A DNA stretch of 64,000 bases from the NCBI GenBank assembly GCA_027574665.1, contig CM050649.1, forward strand, positions 59,548,150-59,612,149, written 5' to 3'. A program made the translations under genes and the position numbers. This document shows, one piece after another, positions 11,821 through 23,800 of the stretch. The DNA comes from Rhynochetos jubatus (lineage: Eukaryota; Chordata; Aves; Eurypygiformes; Rhynochetidae). The notes under the pieces are model-generated. The model was not told the DNA's origin. It ran no database searches and saw only the letters and a program-made list of their open reading frames with translations. How positions within the stretch are numbered: the first letter of the stretch is position 1; every line of letters starts with the position of its first letter.

Positions 11821-11984
11821 TCCCCTTTCTTTCCTAGGTCCTTACACTTCCAATGGCAGGAATGAACTTCAAAGTAGCCATGGGAGTTTCAGTGGAACAC
11901 AACAGAAGCAACTAAAAAGGATAGAGAGTACTGAAGCTAGTGAAATTCTTTAGGTCATATGGACCATTCACATGGTCATATGGA
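11821..11984. other. Junction segment between the two CR1 pieces
   Basis: About 160 bp between the minus-strand CR1 3' part and the plus-strand CR1 5' part. I cannot assign it firmly. It may be diverged CR1 5' sequence or filler from the inversion junction. Confidence 0.4.
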
Positions 11985-12915
11985 ACATACAGGAACAACC
12001 TAATGTTTACAGGCTCCAGTCCTCATGAGGGACTTCAGCCAGCCTGATATCTGCTAGAGGGACAACAATCAGGACATAAGCAATGCAAGAGGTGGATTGG
12101 CATTAACTTCCTTCTCCAAGTGATAGAAGAGACAATGAGAAGAGGTGATGTGCTGAACCTCATACTCATCAAGAATGATGAGGCTCACTGAGGATGTGTT
12201 GCTCAAAGGCAGCCTTGGAGCAGAATGAAAAGCATGCTCACAACCCAGGACTTCAAGAGAGCAGCCTTTGACCTCTTCAAAGTTCTACTTGGAAGAGTCC
12301 TATGGGATAAGGCCCTGAAGGGAAGAGGAGGTCAAGAAACTTGGTTAATATTCAAGGATCTCCTCCTCCAAGCTCAAAAGAGCTCCATTCCAGCAAATAG
12401 GAAGTTGGACAAAAGCATCAGGAGGCCTGCATGGATGAACAAGTTTCTCCTACACATACTCAAACACAAAAAGGAAGCATAGCAAGGGTAGAAGCAAAGA
12501 CAAGTAACTTAAGAGGAATACAGAAACATTGTCCAAACATCCAGAGATGAAGTTAGGAAAGCTAAAGCCCAAATAAAATTGAATCTGGCCAGAGACATCA
12601 AGGACAACAAGAAGGTCATCTATAAATATGTGGGAGACAAAAGGAAGACTAGGGAAAATGTGGGCCCATTTCTCGATGGGATAGCAGACCTGGTTACAGA
12701 GAACATGGAAAAGGCTGAGGTACTGAATGTTTTTTTTTCCCTCAGTCTTTACTAGCAAGACCAGCCTTCAGGAATCCCAGGTACCAGAGACCAGAGAGAA
12801 GGGTTGGAGCAAGGAAGATGTACCCTTGTTGGAAGAGGATCAGGTCAGGGAATATGTAATCAAGCTGGACATGAGTAAGTCTATGGCCCCTCATGGGATA
12901 TGTTTAAAGGTTATA
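11985..12915 (+). mobile_element. CR1 LINE, endonuclease-to-RT linker, inverted relative to its neighbour
   Basis: Plus-strand CR1 ORF2. It begins ACAGGAACAACCTAATGTTT (compare ACAGGAGCAACCTCATGTTC at 28707) and the block ending the endonuclease domain. Then come KGSLG, FKRAAFDLFKVLLGRVLWDKAL, SWLIFKD-like TWLIFKDLLLQAQ, RRPAWMNKFLLHILKHKKEA and [15 protein letters not shown]. It ends at LDMSKSMAPHG, the lead-in to the RT domain. Several stops break it. It stops about 330 bp, in element terms, short of where the minus-strand piece at 10697-11820 begins, and points the opposite way. Confidence 0.9.
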
Positions 12916-14599
12916 AAAGTTTCTACCATCTTACAGTAAACTGAGTAATAAAGGTTGTTTCAGACAGCAAAGAAAAATATCCAAAAGTGAATTAAAATTC
13001 AATAACAGAATTTGATCAGCTAATTTGCTTTTAAACCCTCCCATATGTGCAGCCAATAATGAAGACTGGTATAATTATCCACTTGTTGTTCAGTATGTAA
13101 TGATCTTATTGCTGTAAACAAAACAATGTGTTAACATGAATTGTTTTTTAATTATGCCTTTTGTGCAATAGCTACAAAAGATCTATACTAAAATTAACAA
13201 CTCAGAAATTAATGTTCTGTGTACCTCAGTTCCACCCACTCCTTCCACCTGGCTGTTGGGGAAGTGCAGAGCACATCTGTGGCCTTCCAGTCATCCTCAT
13301 AACATTTCAAAAGTCTTTATCGGTTTGTAGTTTTCCCCTCATATGAACTAGAAATATGACATCTCAACACTTTTTCAATATTTCTATTTTCTCTCTTCTG
13401 TGTCATTATCATTTCAGTCATATTTTACTGACATTGACTATTCATATATTCATAAATCTTTCACACTTGTATTGTCTCTTTCATTAACACTTTGCAGTAT
13501 CCATATCTAACCTTTCTAATGTTTTGGGTTTGGTTTTGGCTTTTTAGGTTTTCGGGCTGATACCAAATCTAGTTCATTTGTTAGCATGGACATTGGATGT
13601 TTTTTTCCGGGGGGAAAAATTGAATCAGAACCATCGCTTTCTATGCTGCCAAGTGTGTTCTGTACTTTAGTCAACTGTCCTTCCCATAACTTGCATTTTC
13701 TTTTTCTTTCTCTCACTTCCCTTAAGCTCCTTCAAATTACCAAGAAATGACACTCTGAACAGGAAATTATAAAGGTAAATAGGTCTGATCTTTTGCTAGC
13801 TATTCTTCCCCATTGTTCTAAGAACAATAGTTAATACTAGAACTCTGATTCTGCAGAGTATTTATTCAAGTTGGTAATTAAAATGTACTTTATTACTTTA
13901 TAGTCCATGAATGTTTTGTACTTAGGTAAATATCTGGTTCACTAATCATGTTGGAGGTGGTATTTTCTTCTAGAATAGAAGCAAAAACACATGGTCCCAA
14001 CACATACAGTCCAAAGACTCAAGGTGACAGAACTTTCTACAGAAATACATGGAAGGTGAATGCAAGTATTTGCTTCACATGTCAGCAATGCTTCTTTTAC
14101 CTTATAATTTATAAATTTTTCTTGGGATAATAGGTTTATTTTAGCTACCTTTGACTGGCATCAATTTTAAAATTAGAAAGAGCTTTACAGTTGCTTTAAC
14201 TACTATACTAGGAAAAGGACCTTCTTCCATTGACGATAGCATTACCACAGTTACCCATTTAACCCCTTGCTGGTTTTCAGATACACATATAGCAAATCAC
14301 TGGTTTTCCCTGAACTCTATATTAAAGACAACATAAAGCTAGCATTTTCCTGGTTAATTTAATTATGCATCTTTCCATACTGTTGCCCAGGTTTGGCCTA
14401 GTCTCTCAATTTCTCCCAATCAACTTTAAACACTTTGCTGTGTCAGTTATACTATACCTGTTACCTGAGGTTCATTTCACAAGCTTTGCAGAGAAGGAGA
14501 TGACTTCAGAGGAGATATTTACTGAGCCATGGGAGTGTCAACTGCCTACATTAACTTGTAGGTAACACTGAGTTTTCCAACTAGATGTGGTTCATCAAA
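12916..14599. other. Unique AT-rich DNA
   Basis: No repeat or gene recognised. The minus-strand open frame at 13516-13716 is rich in K and P and ends in a PKKPKPNPKH run that comes from low-complexity sequence (GGTTTTGGGTTTGG-like). I do not consider it a gene. Confidence 0.55.
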
Positions 14600-14604
14600 G
14601 GGTC
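14600..14604 (+). repeat. Target-site duplication GGGTC, left copy
   Basis: GGGTC directly precedes the LTR start TGTGTTGG. An identical GGGTC follows the LTR at 15198-15202. Five bases is the usual size for ERVL-type insertions. Confidence 0.8.
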
Positions 14605-15197
14605 TGTGTTGGTTTAACTGGTAGTGAGTTCATTTTCTTCATAGTAGCTAGTATGGGGCTGTGTTTTGGATTTGTGCTTCAAACAGTGCTGGTAACAGCG
14701 GGATGTTTTAGTTTCTGCTGAGCAGTGCTTACACAGAGTCAAGGCCAGTTCTGCTTCTCACACTGCCTCACCAGTGAGTAGGCTAGGGTGCACAAGAAGC
14801 TGGGAGGGGACACAGCTGGGACAGCTGAACCCAACTGACCAAGGGGATATTCCATACCACATGATGTCATGCTCAGCATATAAAGCTGAAGGAAGGCGAA
14901 GGAAGGGGAGATATTTGGAGTGATGGCATTCATCTTTCCAAGTCACTGTTACATGTGATGGAGCCCTGCTTTCCTGGACATGGCTGAACACTTGCCTACC
15001 GATGGGAAGTGATAAATGAATTCCTTATTTGCTTTGCCTGTGTATGCAGCTTTTGCTTTACTTATTAAGCTGTATTTATCCCAGCCCATGAGTTTTCTCA
15101 CTCTTATTCTTCTGAATCTTTCCCCCATCCCACCGATTTGGGGAGTGAGCAAGTGGCTGTGTGGTGCTTAGTTTTCAGCTGGTGTTAAACCATGACC
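14605..15197 (+). mobile_element. Solo LTR, avian ERVL-type family B, copy 1
   Basis: A 593-bp LTR starting TGTGTTGGTTTAACTGG and ending GTGTTAAACCATGACC, bounded by a perfect GGGTC duplication. Inside are the family blocks GCTGAGCAGTGCTTACACAG, CAAGAAGCTGGGAGGGGACA, CCAACTGACCAAGG, a TATAAA at 14879-14884, and a TTTGCCTGTGTATGCAGCTT block. The terminal base is C, not the usual A of CA, probably a mutation. No internal proviral sequence adjoins, so it is a solo LTR left by recombination. The blocks shared with the LTR of the provirus at 52378-53220 place it in the same broad ERVL lineage. Confidence 0.92.
14879..14884 (+). promoter_or_regulatory. TATA box of LTR family B, copy 1
   Basis: TATAAA in the sequence CAGCATATAAAGCTGAAGG. 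In copies 2 and 3 the same position reads TGTAAAG and ATGAAAC, so only this copy keeps the consensus. Confidence 0.6.
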
Positions 15198-15202
15198 GGG
15201 TC
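15198..15202 (+). repeat. Target-site duplication GGGTC, right copy
   Basis: Identical to 14600-14604 and immediately after the LTR end. Confidence 0.8.
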
Positions 15203-17156
15203 TAAAGCACAATTAGATTAGTTTGGCCCCGAAGTGTGAGAATCAAACCCAAACCCAGTTAACATTGTGATTACTATAGTTAACCAGAGTGAGTGAGGGA
15301 AAGAATATTACATTCCTATATAAAAGTCTTGGAGATTGAAATTTAACATTCCCTAAAGGTTAACGCTAATGTTAATAATTTCCCTAAACTTCTCTAGTAA
15401 ATTGAGACAACTTAGCTCCTCTAAAGGGTACGGTGAAAAATCACTGTCATAAAATATACATATACCCCCAGTAAGTGTTCAGAGAATTGTGAGAGACTTG
15501 TTCCTTAGTTTTGTGGAAATACTTCTCTCAACCTCATTCTGTTGTATGCTGGCAATTGAAATTGTGACTCTTCCAGTGCATCTGAAGTGGCAACTTTGGC
15601 TTTGTCTTGTCTTTTTCTTTAATTGTAAAGCAGTATAATAAAAATTCAAAACAACAAGAAACACATTTTATGCTTATTGATAAGATTAAAAAAATAAAAG
15701 TAACCCTGGATTTCAAGAAATGTCATTATACATATTCGTGGACTGTTTCCATTTCTCTTAGTTGCTGTATACCACTAAAAAAAAACCTTTTATGGAAATT
15801 TTCAACCACCTTTCTAATTTCAATCAGTTTTACTGACTATATTGTCATGTATACATATATTTAAGGAATCCTGTCAAAAGCAAGTAGTGACATTGCCTTT
15901 GAACTATACCTCAGTATAGTTCTAAAGTCCACCTTTAAGGTATGGGATACAGGATCACATGTTTAGTTAATTCATGGCTGGAGTGTACCAATAATCCTGA
16001 CACTGCATTTGTTGTGAATGGAATGAGACATTTTGATAGGTAACAATTATGGTTATCACGGATATGCACTAAATATGAACCCCTTAACCTATGGAGAAAA
16101 ACTGAATACTGCTTCTAACTCAGAATTCTAAGTAAGAAGAATAAGTAAATAAACAAGAAAAACCTTTACCCAAACCCCAGTTTGAAGTCACTTAACTTTC
16201 AGACACAGCTCTGCAGAAAGATAGACATGCACGTGAAATACATATGACACAAATAGAAAGCAGTGCTGGAAAGAAAATCTTTTACAACCACAAGTTTTCT
16301 GAAGTAACAGTAACAAAAGGTCATCAAGGTTTCTGGAGTGGTAGCTATTTCATTTCTATTTGTGAAATTTAACAACAGGACATATACAGAACAAAACCTG
16401 GTGTTATTTTTGAACAACAGATTATATTGTACACTATATTTTTAATCGGATAGAATATATTCTCACACTTGGACATGTTCCTCTCATATTTATTCAGGCA
16501 AAGTTATATAGTGTGTTTGAACCCAGAATGATAGAACAGATTACATTAGACAGTGGCATAATCATGATGATTATTTTTGTTGGAACTGGTAACTGTTTCT
16601 GTGCAAACACTACACTTGAGCCTCTGGCTGTTCTACATCATCAGAAAAGTACTGTTGTAAAATTACAGTTTTTCCCTTAAACTATATATCTTTTTGGTTT
16701 ACTCAATTCTGATGAAAAGAATGGGTTTTTGTTGAGCTTTAAACTTTGGTGGAATATTGATGTGGTCAGCTAAACTGAGTTTTACCACACAACATTTTGA
16801 TTAAAGGAATTAGTACTTTTCAAAATTGATGTAGTACCTAGTCAATAGATGACAAAGTGTTAACTGATGAATATCAAAATGTAATCACTAATAGGAAATC
16901 ACAGAGTGAATATATAGCCTCAAGAATTAATCCTCAATCCAATGCAACTCAATGTCTCCATCAGATATGTGAAAGAAAATATAAACAATTCTCTATCGAG
17001 GTTTATAGGCAACCAAGGACTGGTGAAGTGATATACAATAACATGGGTCACTTTCAAACTGAGCCAAACCATTTTTAAGAGGGTCACAGTCAAAGAGGAA
17101 AAATGCGCTCTGTCAGCTACGATTTTTCCTAGAGTCAGATTAAAAGACATAAATAT
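15203..17156. other. Unique AT-rich DNA
   Basis: No gene or repeat recognised up to the old CR1 at 17157, although 16850-17156 could be further diverged 5' sequence of that element. Confidence 0.5.
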
Positions 17157-17450
17157 GGAGGGACAAAAAATTATTGAATGGGAACTGCATCCTGGGAAAA
17201 AGCAATGACCTTGACAAAGATTTAGTGTTTAGCCATGCTGCAGAACTATCTGACCATGAATTTCCAAAAGCATTAAAAAATTCAAGGGCTAAAATTGAAG
17301 GTAGACAAATTCAAAAGCGAAGAAAGACATATTTTAACAGTGATTAACCTTTTGAAAAACTTCCCTGGAGAAGTGGTGGAGACACCTTCATAAAAGTTTC
17401 TGAGCTAAGACTATCTTTGTAAAATCTGTACTTATTCATCCAAAAATTAT
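17157..17450 (+). mobile_element. Ancient CR1/L3-like LINE 3' fragment
   Basis: Strongly decayed but collinear with the CR1/L3 3' region. It has GGGAACTGCATCCTGGGAAA, then CAATGACCTTGACAAAGATTTAG (normally ..GAAAAAGATTTGGGGGTC), later GAAAGACATATTTTAACAGTGATTAACC, and then CTTCCCTGGAGAAGTGGTGGAG, the nucleotide form of LPREVVE. Divergence is far higher than for the other CR1 copies, so it predates them. Confidence 0.65.
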
Positions 17451-19510
17451 TAGATTCAATGAAGGTATTGCAAGGTGAAATTTTATAGTTAATATTATAT
17501 TGGAGTTTAAAATAGAGGTTCATTAAGGCTCATTTTAGCCTTAAAATTGGTGGAAGCAGAAAATAAAAAAAGGAAGGGACCCATATTATAATCTGGATTT
17601 AGAATTTCTGTTGAAGCTGCTTTTCAAATGAAAAACACCTTTAGATTATGCAGAGTTCCTTCCCTCTCTCCAAAAATACTGACTTCGCTTTACATGCTTT
17701 TGGAAAAAAAAAATCAAAATACAAGTGGATGTTGTTTTAGAAAATCATCATGTTTTTCATGTTAGTCTTCTATGAAAACATCTTATTTTCAGTATAGTAG
17801 AACTCTAAGTGACTGTGTTCAAGGCTACTCTAAGAAAACCACCAAAGAAAAGTGCATATATGGTGAAGATGCAGTGAAAATATCAGGGCAGAGAAATTGA
17901 CACAAGAATAGGGATAAAACAGCTAAGAGGACAATAATGTTATCAAGGACAATTAATGAGAGTAGACTTCAGTATCAGTGCTTCCTCTTATGTGCATTTC
18001 TCCCCTTCTCAGTGAGTCATACCCACTCTAGAGAGCAGTAAGTAGGAACACAGCAAGAAACCCTGGCTTTTTATTTAGCCTGTGTTACAGGAAACCTTAC
18101 TGCTCAAATAGATGACTTTTCAGCGTACAGTTTGTGAATACAGGTTAAAAAAAGGAATAGCCAAATTAAGACTTTTGCCCATCACAGACAAAAGGATCAG
18201 AGAGACAGCAAAAACATTTTTCTCTCAATTCTTCTAGTCTCTTTTCCTGCTTTTTCCCTGTTCTATTTGATGTTGTTGGTTAGCTACAAAAATCCACCTT
18301 TTCTCCTTCAGCATGACTTTCAGATTTACAGAGAGTCCTTTTTAGAACCCTGCTTTAATTAGGTATTGGTTAATTAATCCCTAAAGCTCCTGTGTAAGTA
18401 ATCCCTCATTAAAAAATCCCTATGAAAAATATGCACACTTTTGTTATGTATATTTTATACTATCTACTCTTCTATTCCTTGCCATATCTCATTCCATTGA
18501 AAAAATGAGGCCAAGATATCCTGAGTTCAAAAAGGCAAATGAATTATTAAGAAAATCTTCACAATTCCATTGGTGAAGCCCTGGCCACACTGAAATCAGT
18601 ATGCATTTGCGACTGATTTAATGGGGCCAGGCTTTAAAACCAGAACATCCAAAAGGGTTCTAATGCTATCAAATTTCTACAAAACTTTTTAGTTTCAGCT
18701 GAGAGATGACTTATGAGAGTTAGATTTATGTGATAAGAACATCAGATTTATAATAAGGAAGTAAGCTTCTGCATTTGGTATGTATTTGCCCTAATTCTCC
18801 AGTATTCTGTAAAGCAGCATGATTTGTTTATTAATCAACAGAAGAAAAACAGGTGACAGAGCTGATGACACTTTAAAGTCATATATAGTATATGCATCAC
18901 CAGGAGAATTACACATAGAATGCTTGTACATACAATAATGAGACTCGCTCTTAATCAAATAATTACATTGCTTCATGAAGACTGCATGGAATATAAATGC
19001 AGCCATCTGTCTTAGTAGAAACTTGCTAGTTCCTCAGTGGATGTGTTTATTGCCATACTGTAAAAGCAAACTACATGCTGCATGTCTGTGTAAGAGTGAC
19101 GGCTTTAAGAGATCATTTGTCTAAGTAAGTAGAATATAAAAACATGCCAAATAAACAAATACATTTTCTTTTTTCTACTGAATTTTTTTGTCTAGGAATA
19201 AAAAATTGCATGGCTAAAATAAAAAAACCTTCTCAAATATGACAGCATGATTTACAACTTCCCTACTGAGCAACCATTAATAGGACAGAAGCAAAATGCA
19301 AGTCAATAAATAAATAATATGTAAAAAAAGCTTACAGCAGATTACAGTTACAGTAGCCTTTATCCTTAATTTTATGAAGCATCATCAAGATGAGTTGAGA
19401 ACACAAGCAGGCAAGATAAAAATTTCCCAGAATGGGTGGCTAAAATTACTTAGCAACTAAATTATTATTTCATGTGTATATTCAGTTACCCATATATGTA
19501 ATTTTTACAT

Positions 19511-19555
19511 TATGATATATTCGTACCGAAATACTTCGGTGCATGAATATTATAT
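19511..19555. repeat. Imperfect inverted repeat / hairpin
   Basis: TATGATATATTCGTACCGAA and TTCGGTGCATGAATATTATAT are near reverse complements separated by ATAC. The stem is about 20 bp with small bulges and contains the rare CpG-bearing core ACCGAA/TTCGGT. Confidence 0.6.
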
Positions 19556-20539
19556 GCTCAGCAAGGGAGGCAAAAGGGTTTCCTGTAGGATAATGTTAGT
19601 CAAAATCAGAAGAAACAACAATAAAATATAAATAAGAAAACTCAGAAATTATGATTGATCATATAATTTGTTTAAAACCTATAAACAAGATGATCCCACT
19701 AAATCTGAAAGAGGAGTAAAGAGCTTCAAATTGTACCAAGAAGGAGAATGGGGAATGAGTTGTCATCTGTAGAGAAAGGTTGACAGAGAAAGGAACTCCA
19801 GAAGTCTCAGTAGGGTTTTTCCAGGAAGAACTAAGCCTTAGGGAAGAGTGAATAGATATGTACAGTCTAGATTTTTGTTTGTATGCTTGCTTTGAGAGCC
19901 CTAAGTCCTTTGTTTTACATAAACTGTTATTTCCTTTAGGAGATTGCACTGTCAAGAGACCCCATTGCCGTTTCCCAGAGGGAAAAGAATCACAGCACTG
20001 GATCTAAGGCAGACTATGGAGCTATGGCTGCAGCACAAGTATTGCCCTTGCAGCTGATACTCTGGAAACCAGCACGGGGACCTGAAGGACTGCAGCTTAG
20101 CCTTCCATCAGAGGTAGTGACTTAGAGCCTGAAATCATGGGAGTATTGTATTTGCAGATCCTAAAGAAACTGATTAAATTTCCAAGACATCTTGAACATG
20201 TATGCCAAAATAATATGGGGAATGACACCTTCAGTTTCAGCAGGTTGGGGTTTTTGAGCAAGGTGCATAATCAAATGTATTTTCCAAAGATCTCAACTTA
20301 AGGATTTTTCAGTGTTCATTAAAGAGCTGCAACTAGAAAGGCATATGCTAACTAAGACTATTTGGTAATTTGAAAAAGTAACTTCAGTATCATGCTTTGA
20401 TTAAGGACAATAGATTCTTTAGATTATTGCCTATGTAAGGTGCATCTGTATTTTGTAAGCATTATTGATGCTGTGCAGTTATTGCACTCCTTTGCTATGA
20501 TTTGGTGCTCATCTTGAAACCAGCCAAGTCTATTTCAAG

Positions 20540-20850
20540 AGAGGGTATCTTGTGAACAATGATCAAAGTGTAAATTTATGCAAATTCAATGCTTCACCTT
20601 AATTACCTTGATGGCGCTTGTCAGCAGCCTTTTCCATGCTTTCACTGATAGCAAGCTATCACAAATAATTATTATTTCATCTGCAATTACAATGATGCTG
20701 TGCATTGGCTTATTGCCCAGTCACTGTATTGCATCCCACCCCTCCGCCTGCTCTTCTGGAGTTATGCCACACTGCACATCATGAATTAGCATCCCTATTT
20801 TATTCAATCAATCACCATAAACTCCTGAATTTTATGATCCCATAAGGCAG
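20540..20850. promoter_or_regulatory. Candidate conserved enhancer-like block
   Basis: Closely packed factor-like motifs: AACAATG (SOX-like) at 20555-20561, ATCAAAG (TCF-like) at 20562-20568, the POU octamer ATGCAAAT at 20578-20585, and TAATTA (homeodomain) at 20600-20605. Further along come ATAATTATTATTTCA and CAATCAATCACCATAAA (PBX/HOX-like) near 20800. No repeat lies here. Function and conservation are inferred from motif density alone. Confidence 0.3.
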
Positions 20851-23800
20851 ATTCTCTCTAAACTTCTACAAGTAGGATTAGTATATAAAACTGTTAAATA
20901 TAGCCTTGGAAATTTCAAGGGCAAAAAGGGCTTATTTTCTCCATGATCATTTCATATCAACCCCACTGTCTTCAAAAAACCCCTTTCGTATCTCCCCTTC
21001 CCCTTTTTTTCCTCAGTGTACTTTACATCAGCAAATCAAATACTGCTATTGTTGACAACTGAAATATGGACTTTAGAGGTTAACAAATTACTTCCAAGCA
21101 GCCCTAGATTATCGTTGTCAAAAGGGCTCTACTTCATGGGAATGGATTTGGTTCCATAGTGTTGGAGGTTTGACTAAACTCCAATACCAGGTGCAAGCAA
21201 TGAACAACTCAGGAAGTAAATAACTACCTGCTTGTTCCCATTCTACAGTTGAGTAATGGAGAGAATAACTAGTGTGACTGAGCCCTACCCCCATTTCAAG
21301 TAAGCAGTTTATTTGTCATTACACTGGATATGCTTGCATGTATTGTGAAGGGCATGGAGAATGTGGGGATGTGAATGACTGGCTGGTTTTCTTTATGAAT
21401 GCTTATACATCATCTTAAATCACTAGTTCTGGCTAACATGCAAAAAGAAAGCAAATATAAAAGAAAAAAAAAAGGCAATTAAATAGCAACATATGGTCAA
21501 TTATATAATCTCTTAGAGAAGGTTTTAAAAAAGAAAAAATATTGGAAGAGAAGCCTGAAGGAATGTTTCCATTCTTTAACTAGAAAACAATGTTTATTGA
21601 CTCTTCAAGGTGAGAAGAAAAAGACCTGAAATATAAATAAACACTCTAGCTGTGCAAACCCATTCTAAGAAAAGGAAGCTGAAGACGATATAGACAAGTT
21701 GGAGTTGATAGCGGCCCTCAGCTGTAAAATCATAAATGGCAACTAGCTGTAAAATATAAACCCAACATTCCATAAATAGAAAGATACATTTGTAAGTAGT
21801 CCTTAAAACATGACACAGGAGCTCAAGCAATATCCCAGAATTACAAACTCTATAATGTTTAGACCAAAGGAAAGAACTTTAATTAAACTTTCCATAAATT
21901 AAAGGAGAAACATTCCAACTTAAACCAGAAAAACACATCTACAAGACATTAAAACACATCACTTACTGCACACAAATTTTGAAACTACAGATCAGAATAT
22001 TCCAGAAAAGCAAACACAGATCACAGGATAAAAGAGCCATCATTGATTTAATCTAGAAAACCTGTAAAGAACACAAAGCTGGTAAAACCATGAAAATCTA
22101 GCTATATGGGATAATAAAACAGGGATAGGGTATTTCCAAAAGACAAATAAAAGGAAACAACATCCTCACTGGATTTGAATCAGAGCTGGAAAAACAAGTC
22201 TGTGGAAGATCAGAATGATGCTTAATAGTTTGCAACAAAGAGACATTGAAAGCAATATAAAGTCAAGAGGTCATGTACACCTGGTGAAAAATCCCATTTG
22301 AAAATATGAAGGCAAACAGGGGTTGCAAATCAGCTGCCCTAGTATAATGTAAAGCAAAATAGTCCTTCTGTCTGGTAACGTGTGTGCTATACCGAATCCA
22401 ATGGACTTAAGAGAGTTACACACTTGAAATATAAACATCTACAGAAGGATGAGTTAAATCACTTTCTGTATTCCAGTGACTGTATTTACCAGAACTCTAC
22501 TGGGCATGACGGGAACTTCTAGCTCACATATCTGTATCTGGACTGGAACATAAGGGTCTAGTGCCAAGAAGTCTGCACAATCTGGCAGAGGCAGCACAGG
22601 ACCTATAGAAGATGTATGCTTTTTGTTTTGGTATCTATAGGTCAGGTGAGATACCCTACATTATCTTACAAAAGCACCTGGTATCTAGGCTTAAGCAACA
22701 GACTCATACCCTGTGTTGTAAAAACTTAAACATCAGTGTCCTAAACTGCATGTTGAATCCTTTTCCAAAAGTCTATTGGATTAATTGAAAACCTGTAATG
22801 AAACAAATTCTAATGAGTGAATATATAGATCTGCTGTTCCCATAGTCTGATTTGTTGAAAGGTTCAAAGCAGAGAGTCTCAAATATTAACTTAAATTATC
22901 AGTAGAAACAGAAAGACACAAGACCCCAGGCATACAGTCCTCCATAAGTAGTGATTGTGTAACTAGGAAAGCCCAGAAGATACTGGAAAGGAACCAACAT
23001 ATCTAAAAATCCTTTCATGTAGCAGAGTGTTATTCTTTCAAATTATCAGCTTGTAGGAAGCCACCAACCATTATACACCTACACTTACAATAAAAGAGAA
23101 CTGTAGCAAAACAAACATTGCGTTATGTAGCAAACTGCTTCCTCATTATGAATTCAAACCAGTAATAAATAAAGATTACCATCCCAAATCTGTTTTATTG
23201 CCTTATCTTTATGAAGCCATGTCCAATTATTACTTGAAGGGCTTTCTCCTACATGTTGGAAACTCCCTGGAGTCATGCCAGAAAGTATGGATGGGTATTT
23301 ATGTAATTGCAGAACCAAAAAAATAAAATAATAATAAAAAAAATTGGCAATCCTTTTATTTTCCTACCACTGGGAAAAGTTGACAGGAATTCCCTGTCAC
23401 TGATGGGCAGTGGAATCCTTCCCAATATTAAGGTGTTCCTGAATTAGTGGGCTGAACTGTAATGCACCAGTAGTTAAGATTTGGTTTTTGTGTTGAAAAA
23501 TGGAGCTATGCATGTTTGAAATGTTTTACTAGAAGATCAGTAACTTTACTTCACATCGTAAAACTGTAGAAGTTTAAAATAGAAAATAACTAGATAATCT
23601 AATTAAGCTAATTCTGCAGTTTTCTCAATTGTACATTAACGGGGATTTTGGTTCGCTTACATTGAAGTGTGTTAATGAGGTTATTTGCTGGGCTGGAAAA
23701 TATTCCACAACCTGCCAGGGCACAGGCAAGAAGCTGTTCCAACTATTTGCACTTCAGTTATGTCATCTCACTTCTTCACTGTTGTGCCCTATCGACTGCC

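Noticed and set aside
13516-13716. Minus-strand basic frame ending PKKPKPNPKH
   Set aside because: The tail comes from GGTTTTGG-like low-complexity DNA and there is no recognisable domain.
21966-22070. Minus-strand acceptor CTTTACAG and GTAAGT donor around a possible signal-peptide-like start
   Set aside because: All frames from the acceptor hit early stops. Only an internal ATG gives an open 26-codon piece. Too weak to list.
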